Shown here: piece by piece, positions 42,572-54,900 of the stretch
Layout of the letters: each line of letters begins with the position of its first letter
How positions within the stretch are numbered: the stretch's first letter is position 1
Assembly (NCBI RefSeq): GCF_000002985.6
Contig: NC_003281.10
Location: forward strand, 11,346,001-11,410,000
Reading direction: 5' to 3'
Source of the DNA: Caenorhabditis elegans
Lineage: Eukaryota; Nematoda; Chromadorea; Rhabditida; Rhabditidae
Length of the DNA: 64,000 nucleotides
The notes under the pieces: generated by a model
Told to the model about the DNA's origin: nothing
Database searches by the model: none
Seen by the model: only the letters and a program-made list of their open reading frames with translations
Made by a program: the position numbers and the translations under genes

Positions 42572-43383
42572 TCCCGCAAACTCATTTTCTCATATTATTA
42601 TCATTTTTTTTTGACACCAGCTCTCATAACTCAACACTTTTTATTAAACAATGAAACTTGATGAAACACAAGAAAATGGGGGAAAGAATTGAATTATTTG
42701 ACACATCATCATCATCATCATCATCATATTTAGTCGTCTAGTCTTCCTGGCTTGACCGGAAATGAACGACCGCCGCCACGTTTTTCTGGAATAATTTTTT
42801 TCAGAGATTAGTTGAGAACTAGGTAGGTAGGCGTCAGGCAGGCAGGCGATTGGCAATTTTCACGAGACAAAGCCTACAGGGTGGACCATAGTTATGGCCA
42901 ACCATGTAGGCTGGAAAAAAAAAGCATCAGTAAAGCAAACTAGGCCCGCATGCCTTAAAGGCTGCCTGCCTACTCTAGGTTGGGAATAGGCAGGCACAAG
43001 GCAGGCGTAGGCACTAATTCAAGTAGTTATAACACTTCTAGCCATGGAATCCTTGTATAGGAATTGTTCAAATTTTCTTGAAATTCACTAGTTGATATAT
43101 GGACTAAAATTTTTCCCGCAAATGACAGGTACACATTTTCGGTTTTTTGACCCAATTCTACTCTAGTTTTACCAAAAATCTCAGGGAGCATTGGTAAAAC
43201 TCAAGTTTGGGCTCCAAAAATTTGCATAAAATTTCCACATGGCACATGGTGCAACGTCACACAACGAAGAGAGGGAAAACACACCGAAATTGTAGTGCTT
43301 GGAAGGGTGAAGGAGAGTAGAAGTAGGTGTAGAAGAAGTGAAGTAGTAGAAGTGGAAGTGATAGTAGTAGTAGTGATAGAGAT
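42572..43383. other. Intergenic between convergent GT92 gene 1 and nlp-21
   Basis: Holds (TCA)n at 42704-42727, GGCAGGC repeats at 42830-43020 and a G/A-rich AGAAGTGAAGTAGTAG block at 43310-43380 next to the nlp-21 stop. No gene is supported. Confidence 0.6.
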
Positions 43384-46300
43384 TTAGAACACACCAAGAC
43401 GATCGTCTTCGAATGGTCGAATGACCCAATCCTCATCTCTCTTCGAGTTCTCCACAAATGCTCGTGCTCCGCCACGCTTCATCATGTCTCCGAATGCTCT
43501 TCCGCCGCCTCGTTTGTCCATCATGAACGCGCGAGCTCCACCTCGCTTCTCGTCCTCGAATCCTTGGAAAACTCGAGCTCCGCCACGTTTCATCTCGGTC
43601 AAAAAGGCTCGTGCACCGCCACGCTTCTCGTCGTAGAACGCACGAGCGCCACCTCGCTTGTAGTCGTCACCCACGTCGGCTGAGAATGCTCGGGCTCCGC
43701 CACGTTTGTGTAACATCGCACGGGCTCCGCCGCGCTTCTCGTCCTCCTCGAGTTCGGAAGTGTATTGGGCGTTGAGCACCATGACAAGCGCTGGAAATAT
43801 AATGTTTCATAGTATCAATTTTGGAGGATCCACTTTGACAGCCTAAATCTCGGTTCTGGTTTTATCAAAAAATTTCCAACAGACAAAATATGGGAAAAAC
43901 ATTTTTCTATACTTTGCCAGTTAAATTTGTTTTGATATAAGTTAAGACAACCTAGATATAAGCCGTCAAAATAGAGCAGTGGGAGTACAAAAATTCATTC
44001 TTCAATTTCGACGATGATAACTTTGAGAGACTATATCTCGGTTCATTTGAAAGATATCAAAAAGTAGTTAACTACAATATTATAGGAAAAGAAATGAGCA
44101 ATATTTTACCAGTTGCCAATTTTTTGTGAAAAAAAACCAAGAACAACCGAGATACAACCTCTCAAAGTTGTAAGCAAGCGGATATAAATTTATTACCAGG
44201 CAAGCCATTATTTTTCACGTTGTGTGTTTTTTATCGCCTACTTAAAAGCCTTGTAAAGTAAAAATAACGTCTAAGCCTAGAGCAAAAGCTTAAGGCCTAA
44301 GCCTAAGGCCTAAGCCTAGGGCCTAAGGCCTAAACCTTGTGTTGAAGTTCTTTTTTTTCCAGTCTGCATCAAAAAAGCAGAGGTAAACTGCGAATCCCTT
44401 AGCTTAACAGTGTACACGCCTTGTTTGGGGTTCATGCTAAAGTTCTGAAGGTAGGCGGTAGGTAGGTAAGTGCTTTTGCTTAAAACTATTAAAAAATTCT
44501 TTGTAGACAGAAAAATAACCAATCTACTATTTCCAGAAGCTTTTCTGAACTTTTTGGTCTGGAAATTAAAATCTAAAATTTAAAAAATCCAATTAAAAAT
44601 TACTGGAACATCCTATTTTATATCTTTTTTTTTTGTTTTTTGTTCTGTTTTTTCAGACTGAAATTTAATTGAGTATAGAATATATCATCATTACTTCCAA
44701 TGTTTTCAAGTTTTCCAGCTGTCATGGGGGAAATAATAATCTTTGAGTGAAATTGAAAAGTGAAATCATTCTTTTTCGTGTTCCGAGAAAGCAAAACATT
44801 TTTTAATTATACTTTCTAGCCTGAGAACTTTGATGCTTAAATTTCGGGTTAGGAATGGGACAGGTGTAAACAAAATTTCAAATTTGGGTTAGTGGACCTA
44901 CCTACCTACCTACCTACCTACCTATATAAGCCTAGATTTTTAAAAAAGGGCCTTTCAGATTTTCTTCCCTTCAGCTAAATCCTATTATTCGAGCACTTTT
45001 CTTGCTCTAATCTTTGATCAATAATATCCATTATTTTCCATCTTCTTTTAAAGAAAAAGTTGATCTAATTTTATCCCCCCGTCATCTTTTGTGCACAAAA
45101 AAAAAAAAATAGGGGATATTCCTAGATGAGAAGGAAACAAATTTTTAGAGTGACACACACACTATGGAACCCAACTTTGGAAAAAAAACTTGTTTTTCCT
45201 CTGAATTACCAACTCCGAAACCGAAAAAAGAAGATGGAAAATGTTCGGAGTTCAGTTCTCTCAGAATTTTGGAAATTTTGAAAAATTCTGCAAGAAATCT
45301 GGTGGAGCAGAATTTTTGATGGGAGACCACTGCCGTCACAGGCAAAAAAGCTCAAAGTTTAGAATTTTTAAGGGTAATTTAAGATGAGCATTTTGAGATT
45401 TTTTCACGGATAAGTTACAAAATTTGGTAGGATAGAAATTAGAAATAGGAGATCCGAATTCCCGACAAAAGTTGTGATGTTGTTTTTTTTTGAAAACCAA
45501 AATGTTTTAGATGGAAGCTATGAAAATTAACATTTTTTTCTACAAAATGGCTGAAAGGCTATGGCTTAAGCCTAATAGTAAGCCTAATGTAAGCCTACGT
45601 TAAAACATAAACCTAAGCCTAACACAGAACCTAGAGTTTAAGCCTAAGCCTAAGTCTAGGGCCTAAGCATAGTGCCTAAGCCTAAGCCTAAACATAGCGC
45701 CTAAGCATAAGCCTAAGCCTAGGGCCTAAGCATAGTACCTGAGCTTAAACCTAATCGTAAACCTAAGTGTAATCTTAAGCCCAAGCCTAAGCCCGAACCT
45801 AAGCCCAAGCATAGGCCTAAGCCTAAATCAAAAAACCCAAGACCAAAACCTAGGTCCTACGCCTAGGGTTCAAACCTAGAGCCTGAGCCTGAGGTCTAAG
45901 ACTAAGTCTGAGCCTGAGCCAAAGCCTAAACCTGAGCCTAAGACTAACCCTAACCCTAACCCTAAGCCTAACCCTAAACCAGCCTAGAGACTAAGCCTAG
46001 ACCGGCTCAAATTTCAGACTTGTCAATTGCCCTGTTTTTCAGAATTTGTCATTTTCAGCGATTGTCTGTAGATCCAAATGAGTTTTGAAAAACATGTTTT
46101 CCTTCCCGCTCAAAGTTTTTGAAAATTATATACTTTTAAAACCACCCCCACTATAATCTTGATACCAGACTAAACTTTACTAAAATTTCCTAAAAATGGC
46201 TTCTTCTTCTTTGTCACCACAACTATTTCTATTCCCCACAAGAAGCCCCTCAATTTGTTCCTCAATTTCCGAAAATAGACCGAAACTTTTTTATGAAGAA

Positions 46301-47184
46301 GAAGACGGGAAGACGAAAAAGAAAAAGTTCTCCAAATTCAATTTTCCTCTCATTTTCACGTCATCACGGTAGTAGTTGTAGTAGTAGTACTCACTTTTCG
46401 TGGAAATTTTCCTTTTTTTTTCTTTCAAAGTCGAAAATGAAATGAGCCTCCTCCCGGAGCCACTTATGAAAATGAGAAGAAAACCACTTGGACTCACTTT
46501 ATTCTAGAAATGAGAAAAGGAGGAGCCCATCAATTTCCTTTTGTCTTTTTGTTTTCCAGATGACGCGGGGGTTTTTTTTCTAGTTTTAAGGCTCAAGGCT
46601 CTGGGGAATACGGATGCTATCTAGAAGGGGGATGCCATGATTTATATGCATCCCTTGTATATTTTTGATACTTTTTTGTTGTTTTATTTTCTTTAGTTTG
46701 AAGTGGATCAGGGAAAAATGACAAATTCGAGGAAATACCTACGCTCAAAATTTCAGCCTAGGGCCTAAGGGCTTAAACCAGGGAACTAATTGAAGACGGT
46801 TTCAGCTAAAGAAAAAAAAAATCTAAACATAAGCAAGCCTAGGCCCTAATCCTAGTGCCTATACCTAGGGATTATCCTTACTATTAGATCTAAGCACGGG
46901 ACCTAAGCCTAAAGTCATGGCCTAGAGCCTAAGCCTAGGGTCTAAGCCTAATCCTAAGACTAAGCCTAAGTCTAGGGTCTAAGCCTAAGCCTAAGCCTAA
47001 ACATAAGCCTAAGCCTAAGCCTAAGCCTGAGCCAAAGCCTAAGCCGAAGCCTAAGCCTAAGCCCAAACCTAAGCCCAAACCTATCAGTTTTGCCTAATTT
47101 TGAACAAAATTTATTTTCAAAACAAAAAAAAAAGAACTAACCTGCTAGTCCGAAGAATAATGTAGTGAAAAGTGAATTACGCAT
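43384..47184 (-). CDS. nlp-21: Neuropeptide-like protein precursor NLP-21
   Basis: Two exons: 47142-47184 (ATG at 47182-47184) and 43384-43790, joined in phase across a 3,351-bp intron to 149 aa. Residues 1-22 or so are a signal peptide (MRNSLFTTLFFGLAALVMVL). The rest is eight peptides with a GGARAF or close core, each set off by Lys-Arg cleavage sites: GGARAMLH, GGARAFSADVGDDY, GGARAFYDE, GGARAFLTEM, GGARVFQGFEDE, GGARAFMMD, GGGRAFGDMM and GGARAFVENS. A C-terminal tail (DEDWVIRPFEDDRLGVF) follows. None of the peptides ends in Gly before the KR, so they are not expected to be C-terminally amidated. Proteolysis would follow the dense-core-vesicle route (KPC/EGL-3 and carboxypeptidase). The large intron holds TTAGGC-like arrays and a stray GT92 exon fragment. 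Confidence 0.96.
44265..44410 (+). pseudogene. Partial duplicate of the GT92 gene 1 last intron and exon
   Basis: 44363-44396 matches the start of GT92 exon 11 (42492-42525) at 30 of 34 bases, directly preceded by a TTTTCCAG acceptor and, as in the parent intron, by GCCTAAGCCTAGGGCCTAAG repeats. The match fades after GCGAATC. It lies inside the nlp-21 intron on the opposite strand and cannot encode anything by itself. Confidence 0.7.
45540..46010. repeat. TTAGGC-like (telomeric) array in nlp-21 intron, block 1
   Basis: Degenerate CCTAAGCCTAAG repeats, the complement of TTAGGC, the C. elegans telomere unit. It includes CCTAACCCTAACCCTAA near 45945-45965, and GCCTAGGG variants are common. Confidence 0.85.
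46830..47085. repeat. TTAGGC-like (telomeric) array in nlp-21 intron, block 2
   Basis: The cleanest part, about 46978-47050, has several consecutive AAGCCT units. It ends about 60 bp before the first nlp-21 exon. Confidence 0.85.
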
Positions 47185-48112
47185 GTTCAAAGTGAGTTCC
47201 GACTTCGGTAGCTTCTCTCCTTAAAAGAGAAGTGTCTTGTCGAGATGCCAATATCAGAATGAGCCAAGAAACACGGAGGACGTGAGATAGGGAGGCGGGG
47301 CCGCGGGAAAAGAGCAAAAGGGGCGGAGCTAGAGCAAGGAGGAATTAGAGATGACGTTCTTGAAGAGCACTGTTAGGATGAATGAAATCAAGGTTCAGCG
47401 GAGGAAAACAAAAATTAATCTAAGAAACAAAAAAGCAACGAAAATAGTTTTTTTGGAGGCGAACGTTCAGTGATCAGAAAACAAATTAGGATATGTTCCA
47501 TAAAGCGCGAAGTTACCTGCCTGCCTTCAAGACGATAGTCTTATGCCTACCAACGTGCTAGTAGAGCAACTTCTGCCGCCTGCCTGCCTGCCTACAGAAC
47601 GCCTTCATACTGCTTTCAAGCCTGTTCAAAAACTAACCTACGGTTGTGAGACCTACAAGGCAACGTATATCAAATGTATGTTTACAAGGCAACCTACGTC
47701 TGCCTACTTGGTGGCCTAGACCAGTGCCGTCAGAAAATAGGCGGTAGGCAGGCAGGCATAAAAGTATTCATAAACGTTTTATAAATTCTCACAAAAATGC
47801 TCAGGAAAACCGACTCCAATAACCCAACGAATCAAAAAAAAAGTAGGTTCATGTCATTTTGAGGTGGCCAAACATCTGTCAACGTCTCACACTCCCGGAA
47901 AATATTTAAAATTCAAAAAAAAAATGGGTTGACGTATGGATATAATGGGGACCGACAAAATGAGAAATTAAAAAAAATTATTTAAAAAAAAAACAATTCG
48001 AAAATTTACAAAAAATATAGTTTCAAAACTAATAAGGAGTTTGAATTTCATTCAGAGTTCCAATTTTCAAAATTAAAAAAAAAAATTCGAAATTTAATTT
48101 TTTAACTAGGTA
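47185..48112. other. nlp-21: nlp-21 upstream region
   Basis: 47285-47335 is GC-rich with GGCGGGGCCGCGGG and GGGGCGGAGCTAG, unusual for this window and a candidate promoter-proximal element for nlp-21. 47515-47755 holds GCCTGCCTGCCTAC repeats. No gene is seen. Confidence 0.5.
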
Positions 48113-48270
48113 GCTGGGTAGGTAGGTGGGTAGGTAGGTAGGTAGGTAGGTAGGTAGGTAGGTAGGTAGGTAGGTAGGCAGATAGGTAGGTAGGTAGGTA
48201 GGTAGGTAGGTAGGTAGGTAGGTAGGTAGGTAGGTAGGTAGGTAGGTAGGTAGGCAGGTAGGTAGGTAGT
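48113..48270. repeat. (GGTA)n microsatellite
   Basis: About 38 GGTA units with a few GGCA or GATA interruptions. The spurious minus-strand frames PTYLPTYL come from it. A short CCTA version is at 44899-44925. Confidence 0.95.
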
Positions 48271-51200
48271 CGGTTTCCCAAAAAAAAAAATTTCAAAATT
48301 TCCACAAACTCTCAAAGTTCAAACTTTTGAAAATATTTTTATTTTAGAAACTTACGTCATTCTAGCAGAAACACGTGGAAAAATATGTCAAATTCAGAAA
48401 TTTCCCCCACATACTTTTTTTGCAAAAGTAGAAATAAATTACCTTAGATTTGCAAAATTATTTTTTAAAAAGTTGAGTTTATAATTAGAAATCCGGCCAA
48501 AATAAATTAATTTAAAAAATTGAAATTCGGCAGTCTACATACAAGGCGACATACGCCTGCCTTGCCTACGTGCCTATGGAGGTAGTATAAATAGGCAGTT
48601 TCACAGTAAAAAATAGCAAAATCGAAAAAAAAAATTCAATATAGAATATTTGAAATTTTTTGGGATACACCTTGCTGCTCTGTTTTATGCCTACACAAAG
48701 TAGGCAGTAGGCGCGGTACGTAGGTAACTAATTTTTTTGAAAAGTTTTAGAGTTTTTAAATTCTAATTTCAGATCTATTTCAAACGTTTTTTCAAAAAAT
48801 CTAATTGCTGAGTTCCCTAGACATACACTTTCGATGGATGATGTGATAATCTTGGATTATCTGTGATTTTTGGAATTTCAGAAAACTTTCAAAGGTGAAC
48901 AACAATAATTTTCAGTCATTTCCAGTCTTTTCCAGCTATACAACAACATTTTCTTAGAAATTCTGCAATCCGATGATGTTTGAGATGTTCTCGAACTTAT
49001 CGCATTCGTGTCTCCCCGGGGACCAATTTGTAAACGTTTCAATTTTTTTTTTTGGGCCAAATTTGAAGACGTTTCGAACAACGTGACAAACTTGAAGTTA
49101 TGAGAATTTTTTGGAGGGAAAAAGTTGATATAAAAAACATTATCGTCATTTATTTTATTTGATCAGAAAACAGGAATCGTGAGAGTAAATAATCGGCTTC
49201 TGAAAAGTTTTTTTTAATTGTATAAAAGTGGAGTATCACCTAAATACCGGAAAATAATTTTCAAAACAGTCTTAAAAATATGGTAAGCATGGCAGGCAGG
49301 CGACTAAGGCAGTAGGCCAAGGCAGGTTTGAAACATTCTTTTTGAAAATCGAAATTTATGACTTTTCAACCATTTAAAAAATTGAGAATTTTGAATTTTT
49401 CGAAAAACGGTTACAAAATTCAATTTTTAAGATGTTTAATCACAATTTTAATAATTTTCAAATTTTTGAGTTTTGCCGGAAATTTTTAATTCCGGCAATT
49501 TGCCGATTTGCCGGAAATGCTTAGAGGGATTATTTAAACGGAAACACTTAAAACTGTGTCTTTTTGAAAATTTTCCCTTTTTCTTTAGATATTTTCATAG
49601 AATTTGATTATTTTTTAAAATAGATGTACGAACATTCATAGGATGACTGCAATTTTTCCGATTGAAATTGAAATTCTGAATTTTCCAAAAAGAAATGTGC
49701 AAAACCACAATTTTCCGATTTTCCGGAAATTTTTAATTCCGGCAAAGTGTCGGTTTACGATTTGCCGGAAATCGCCCACACATGTCCCAAACGCTGTAAA
49801 ATATCTCTGTTTTCAAATTCTATTCTTAAAGTTCTGAATATCTCAAAATGCATATGAAACTGTTCAAAGATTTCAGAATTTCTACCAATCAAAATTTTTT
49901 TTTAACCGGATTTTTTTTTGTAAATTTTTCAAGAGCTTGAAATTTGTTTTATAATTTTAAAATTCTCAAACCGAATTCAAAAATATTTTCAAAAAACAGT
50001 AAAAAAACGTTCTTCTGGCTTCGAAATCCACCGTACCCTCAATTTTGCAAAAGCCCATTCACAAAACTGTACTAATCCCATTATTCCGGGCCCCCTCATT
50101 TATGTCACCACCACCAGCGCACTTTTATTGCAGCAGTCAGTTTCTAAAAACAGAAGCCTATAATTTGATGGTCGTACATGTCCAAAACGAACAATGACGT
50201 TTTAAAAGTGGGGAGCAGGAAATTGACAACACATTTTGCTCTTGGAAGAACTTCTAATAGGATATTTATGAAATATTGAATAGTGAAAATAGAAATAAGG
50301 AAGTTATTTTCAGACATGAAAAATAAAATTTTGAAAGTTCGGAGCAGGGGTAGGTGGCAAACGATTTTTTTCGGCAAATCGGCAAATCGGCAAATTGCCC
50401 AAATTGAAAATTTCTGGCAGATCGCTAAACCGGCAAACAGCCGATTTGTCGAAATTGCCGGAAAAACTGCAAATTGCCGGAATTGAAACTCCTGACAAAT
50501 TGGCAAATTGCCGGAATTAAAAAATTTTTTTTTCGGCAATTTGTGGTTTGCACATTTTTTTTTGGAAACTTCAGAATTTCAATTTTAATCGGCAAAATTG
50601 TACGCATCCCATAAATGTTTCTGCATTTATTTTGAAAATTAAGCAAATTCTATGAAAATACCTAAAGAAAACGAGACAAAAATTTCAAGAAGGCACAGCT
50701 TTAACTGTTTCCGTCTTATGAAAAATCTCTTTAAAAATTTCCGGCAAATCGGCAAACCGGCAAACGGTAAATCGACAACTTGCCGGACTTGAAAATTTCC
50801 GGTAAATCGGCAAACCGAACAGTAATTGCCGCCCACTCCTGTTACGTTGCGCAAATATTCAAAAATAATGTTTTTTGCAAATTTGAAAAATCAAAAAAAA
50901 AAAATTAGAAAAATCCTACAACTGTTATTACATTAATATTTGGCAAATATAATCTGTTTTCTGCAATTTTAAGCAGAAAAAATCGAAAAAAAGTTCCAAA
51001 ATCTCACTTCCTTCAACTTGTCAACGTCTTCGTCTTCGTGTGGGTGTCATGTCTCTAGACGACACGTCAATGTAATGATGACGTGGCAGCAGCACATTTA
51101 AATTTGTTTTGATTGATTAGAGGAGTCTGGAACCTTGCAAAACACACACACGGATACTTGTCAATCTTTTTTTGGAAGAAAAACTTGAAAAAGTGAGTTT

Positions 51201-51940
51201 TTGGAAATATGATATTGATTCAAAGAAGAAAATGTATTCCAGATGGCCGAACGGGCAAATTGCCAAATTTGCCGAAATTTAATATTCCGTTTAATCGGCA
51301 AACTGCCGAAATTGGAATTTTCCGGCAAATTGTGGTTTTGCACTTTTTTTTTTTGAAAATTTCAAAATTTCATTTTTAATCGGCAAAACTGTACGCATCC
51401 TGTGAATGTTCCCACATCTATTTTGAAAAGTAAGCAAATTCTATGAAAATATTCCGGCAAATTGCTATCGAGCAAATCGGCAAATTGCCGGAATTTTAAA
51501 TTTCCGGCAAGTCGGCAAATTCGCAAGTTGCCAATTTGCCGAATTCGTCGACAAAAAAGAAAAACGTAAATTTCAGGTTTATTTATTTTTGGCCAAAATT
51601 TTCTGATCTCAAAGTATTTACGGACTTGTATCAGCCTTTTAGATCCTCAATTAATTGATCTAAAATTGCAAACCAGAATGGTTCCAGTTCCAGCAACCTT
51701 TGCCATAATAGTCTCTTTCTTTAATTTCTCTCTCCTATTATTCAATCACACATATATATCACATTACGCAACACTTTCCCTCTCCTCCTTTTCATTTTTT
51801 TTTCGTCATATCTTCCCCCACCTCCCACAACAATCGACCAGTTTTGACCAGGAGGTGGTTAGTGGTTTTCGGATTACGATTTGATTTGACTTGCGTACAC
51901 ACACAACTTGACGACTGTTATCCAAAAAAAAAGGAATAGT
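48271..51940. other. Intergenic repeat field
   Basis: CGGCAAATTGCCGG blocks at 49480-49770, 50345-50835 and 51240-51545 are separated by AT-rich DNA. GGCAGGC motifs occur at 48535-48720 and 49290-49325. Pyrimidine-rich DNA with CACACATATATATCAC at 51710-51850 precedes the next gene. No gene is supported. Confidence 0.6.
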
Positions 51941-54900
51941 ATGCAGTTTCTAATTTATTCTGTTTTATTATTGGTGATAGTTCGAAGCTCCATTGCGAAG
52001 GACTACGATATTGAAATATTGCCAGGTGATTTTTAAAATATTAAATTTAAAAGTGGGGTAGCGCCAATTTTCCAAAATTTATCAATTTACCAAATTTTGA
52101 CTTTTTTTAAAATTCACCAATTTACCAAAATTTGGCATTTCCCAATACTTAGCAATTTTCCAATATTTACCAAATTACCAAAATTTGGCAATTGTCCAAA
52201 ATTCACCAAATTACCAAAATTCACCAATTTACCAATATTTGGCCTTTTTTTTAATTAAAAAATTTACTAAAATATTTGGCAATTTTCCAAAAATTACCAA
52301 TTTACCAAGATTTGGCATTTTCCAAGATTTGGCATTTTCCAAAATTTGGCATGTTCCAAAATTCACCAAATTACCAAAATTTGGCAATTTTCCAAAATTC
52401 CCCAAATTGCCAAAATTCACCAATTTACCGTATTAAAGCTTCTCCAAATGACGTGAGTAACACGGAATCTTGCAGAAAAATCTTTTGAAAATTTTAATGC
52501 GTCGAAAAAAAAACGAAAAACAGAAGGAAATGAAATGAAATGAAAAAAAACGAAATGAGAAAAAAGAACATGATGTTTTTTTTGCTCAAAATAGTGATTA
52601 TCCCGGCTTCTGATATCATCAACAAATCGAACATCTCCCCGTATAATTTGACATTTCGTGCAGTAAGAAAACGGAAAACTCATTTGAAACGCAAATTAGC
52701 AAGCATTTTAGTGTTCGTCATCATGAATTTTACTGAGTAAGTTGCAAGATAATGAGAAAAAGTGAAAAAAGTAGTGGATTATGTGCATTTAATTATTTGG
52801 TACAGAAAAGAGGAAGGAAGGAAAATTGTGACTTTTGATGATGATGGAAATTATTTTAGTTTTTGAGCATTGGAATAATATGTGTCACGTCATCAGGCGT
52901 ATGTGCCTGCCTACCTGCTACCTAACCATTTGAGGTTTTTTTTTACATAGTACCTATTCTATACATAGGCACATCAAAAAAGAGCTTGAAAAATTTTATT
53001 TTTTTGATTTTGTCGGAAAAAAAGTGAGCGAAAATTTCATACTCGAAGTTATAATGCAATTTTGTTTAAAATATTACAATTTTCAAAATAGCGTTACATA
53101 TTTAAAAAAAATGTTTTTCGCTGCCTACTTATTTCAACGTTCTCACGTTGTGTCAGGCTGTCCCATCACGGTTTGATCTACAAAAAATGCGGGAATTTTT
53201 CGCACAAAAAAAATGTGACGTGAGCACGTTCTTAACCATGCAAAATCAGTTGAGACCTCTGCCGCATTTTTTGTAGATCAACGTAGATCAAGCCGAAATG
53301 AGACACTCTGACACCACGTGCGTTCTGGCGTGTTATCATTATTTTCAAAAAATTAATTGAACACAACTAGGTAAATTAACAATTTTGTAAGGCGACCTAC
53401 GTTGGCCTAGGCGCAATGAATTTTACACGTGCATCATGCCTGCCTGCCTACGCACCTACCAATCTTTGGAATTTGAATACTCATACAAAAAATAAATTTG
53501 TTTGAATTAAAGAACATGTCTGATTTTTAAAGTCGCGTTATTCAAAATCCCACGAGTTCAAAATTAAAAAAGTCTGAAATTTTCCAGAGAACTGTGACTG
53601 CCTGGATTGGTACGGAGCGTGCAAAGTAAATGGAAAGAAATGGGTCGATGATGACGTTTGGAAATACTCTTGTGATGGGAAAGAACGGTAAAATTAGGGG
53701 CAGGTTATGGAAATTATAACTGAAACTTAAATTTGGCCGCCTGTTTATGGTACATATTGAAAGTTACTTTAAAAAATTATTTCATCCAGCTTTTTAGAAG
53801 TTTTTTGGATGGATTTTTAGTCACCATAATTATAAATTATAAATTATAAATTAGAAATTATAAATTATAAATTATAAATTATAAATTATAAATTATAAAT
53901 TATAAATTATAAATTATAAATTATAAATTATAAATTATAAATTATAAATTATAAATTATAAATTATAAATTATAAATTATAAATTATAAATTATAAATTA
54001 TAAATTATAAATTATAAATTATAAATTATAAATTATAAATTATAAATTATAAATTATAAATTATAAATTATAAATTATAAATTGTAAATTATAAATTATA
54101 AATTATAAATTATAAATTATAAATTATAAATTATAAATTATAAATTATAAATTGTAAATTATAAATTATAAATTATAAATTATAAATTATAAATTGTAAA
54201 TTATAAATTATAAATTATAAATTATAAATTATAAATTATAAATTATAAATTATAAATTATAAATTATAAATCACCATGTGTTATTTACAAATGTCAATTC
54301 TCACAAAATTAAAATTTCCAGATCTGACGCCACATTTACCGGTTGTCAAGGAAATGGTGGTGATGTAGCCGTCGGGCAAAACACGACTATAGAAGATTTG
54401 TGGCAAGTATGCACTCAAGATGCACAGAAGCTGCACTACGAAATTGGTTGGTTTTGGCTCTTGAAAGACTCGAAAACTGAATGATTTAGAACCTTTCTGT
54501 GAGTTCAATGGTACTAAGATTCGAGTTGGAAAAGAATATCAAGATGGAAGTTTCCAATGGTTATGTCTATCCACGGGGAGATGGATTACGGGTTAGTTTG
54601 GAGGTCAGGAAGAATGATGAGAAAAACTTTTTTCAAAAAATTTGAACCCCCGCCAAAAAAATTTTCTTGGAAAATTTAAATTTCCCGCCAATATTTCCCT
54701 TAAAAAATTAAACTCCCGCCAAAATTTTCTCAGACAATTTGAATTCCCGCCGAATTTTTTCCTAAAAATTGAATTTTCCGCCAAAAATTTCCTAGAAAAA
54801 TTGAGCTTCCCGCCAGAATTTTTCTTAGAATATTTGAATTTCCAGCAAAAAATGTTCTCAGAAAATTTGAATTTTCCGCCAAAAATTTTCTCAGAAAGTT

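Noticed and set aside
43421..43636. Plus-strand frame NARAPPRF repeats
   Set aside because: Antisense shadow of the nlp-21 peptide repeats.
48102..48315. Frames encoding PTYLPTYL repeats
   Set aside because: Direct translation of the (GGTA)n microsatellite; no start context or splice sites.
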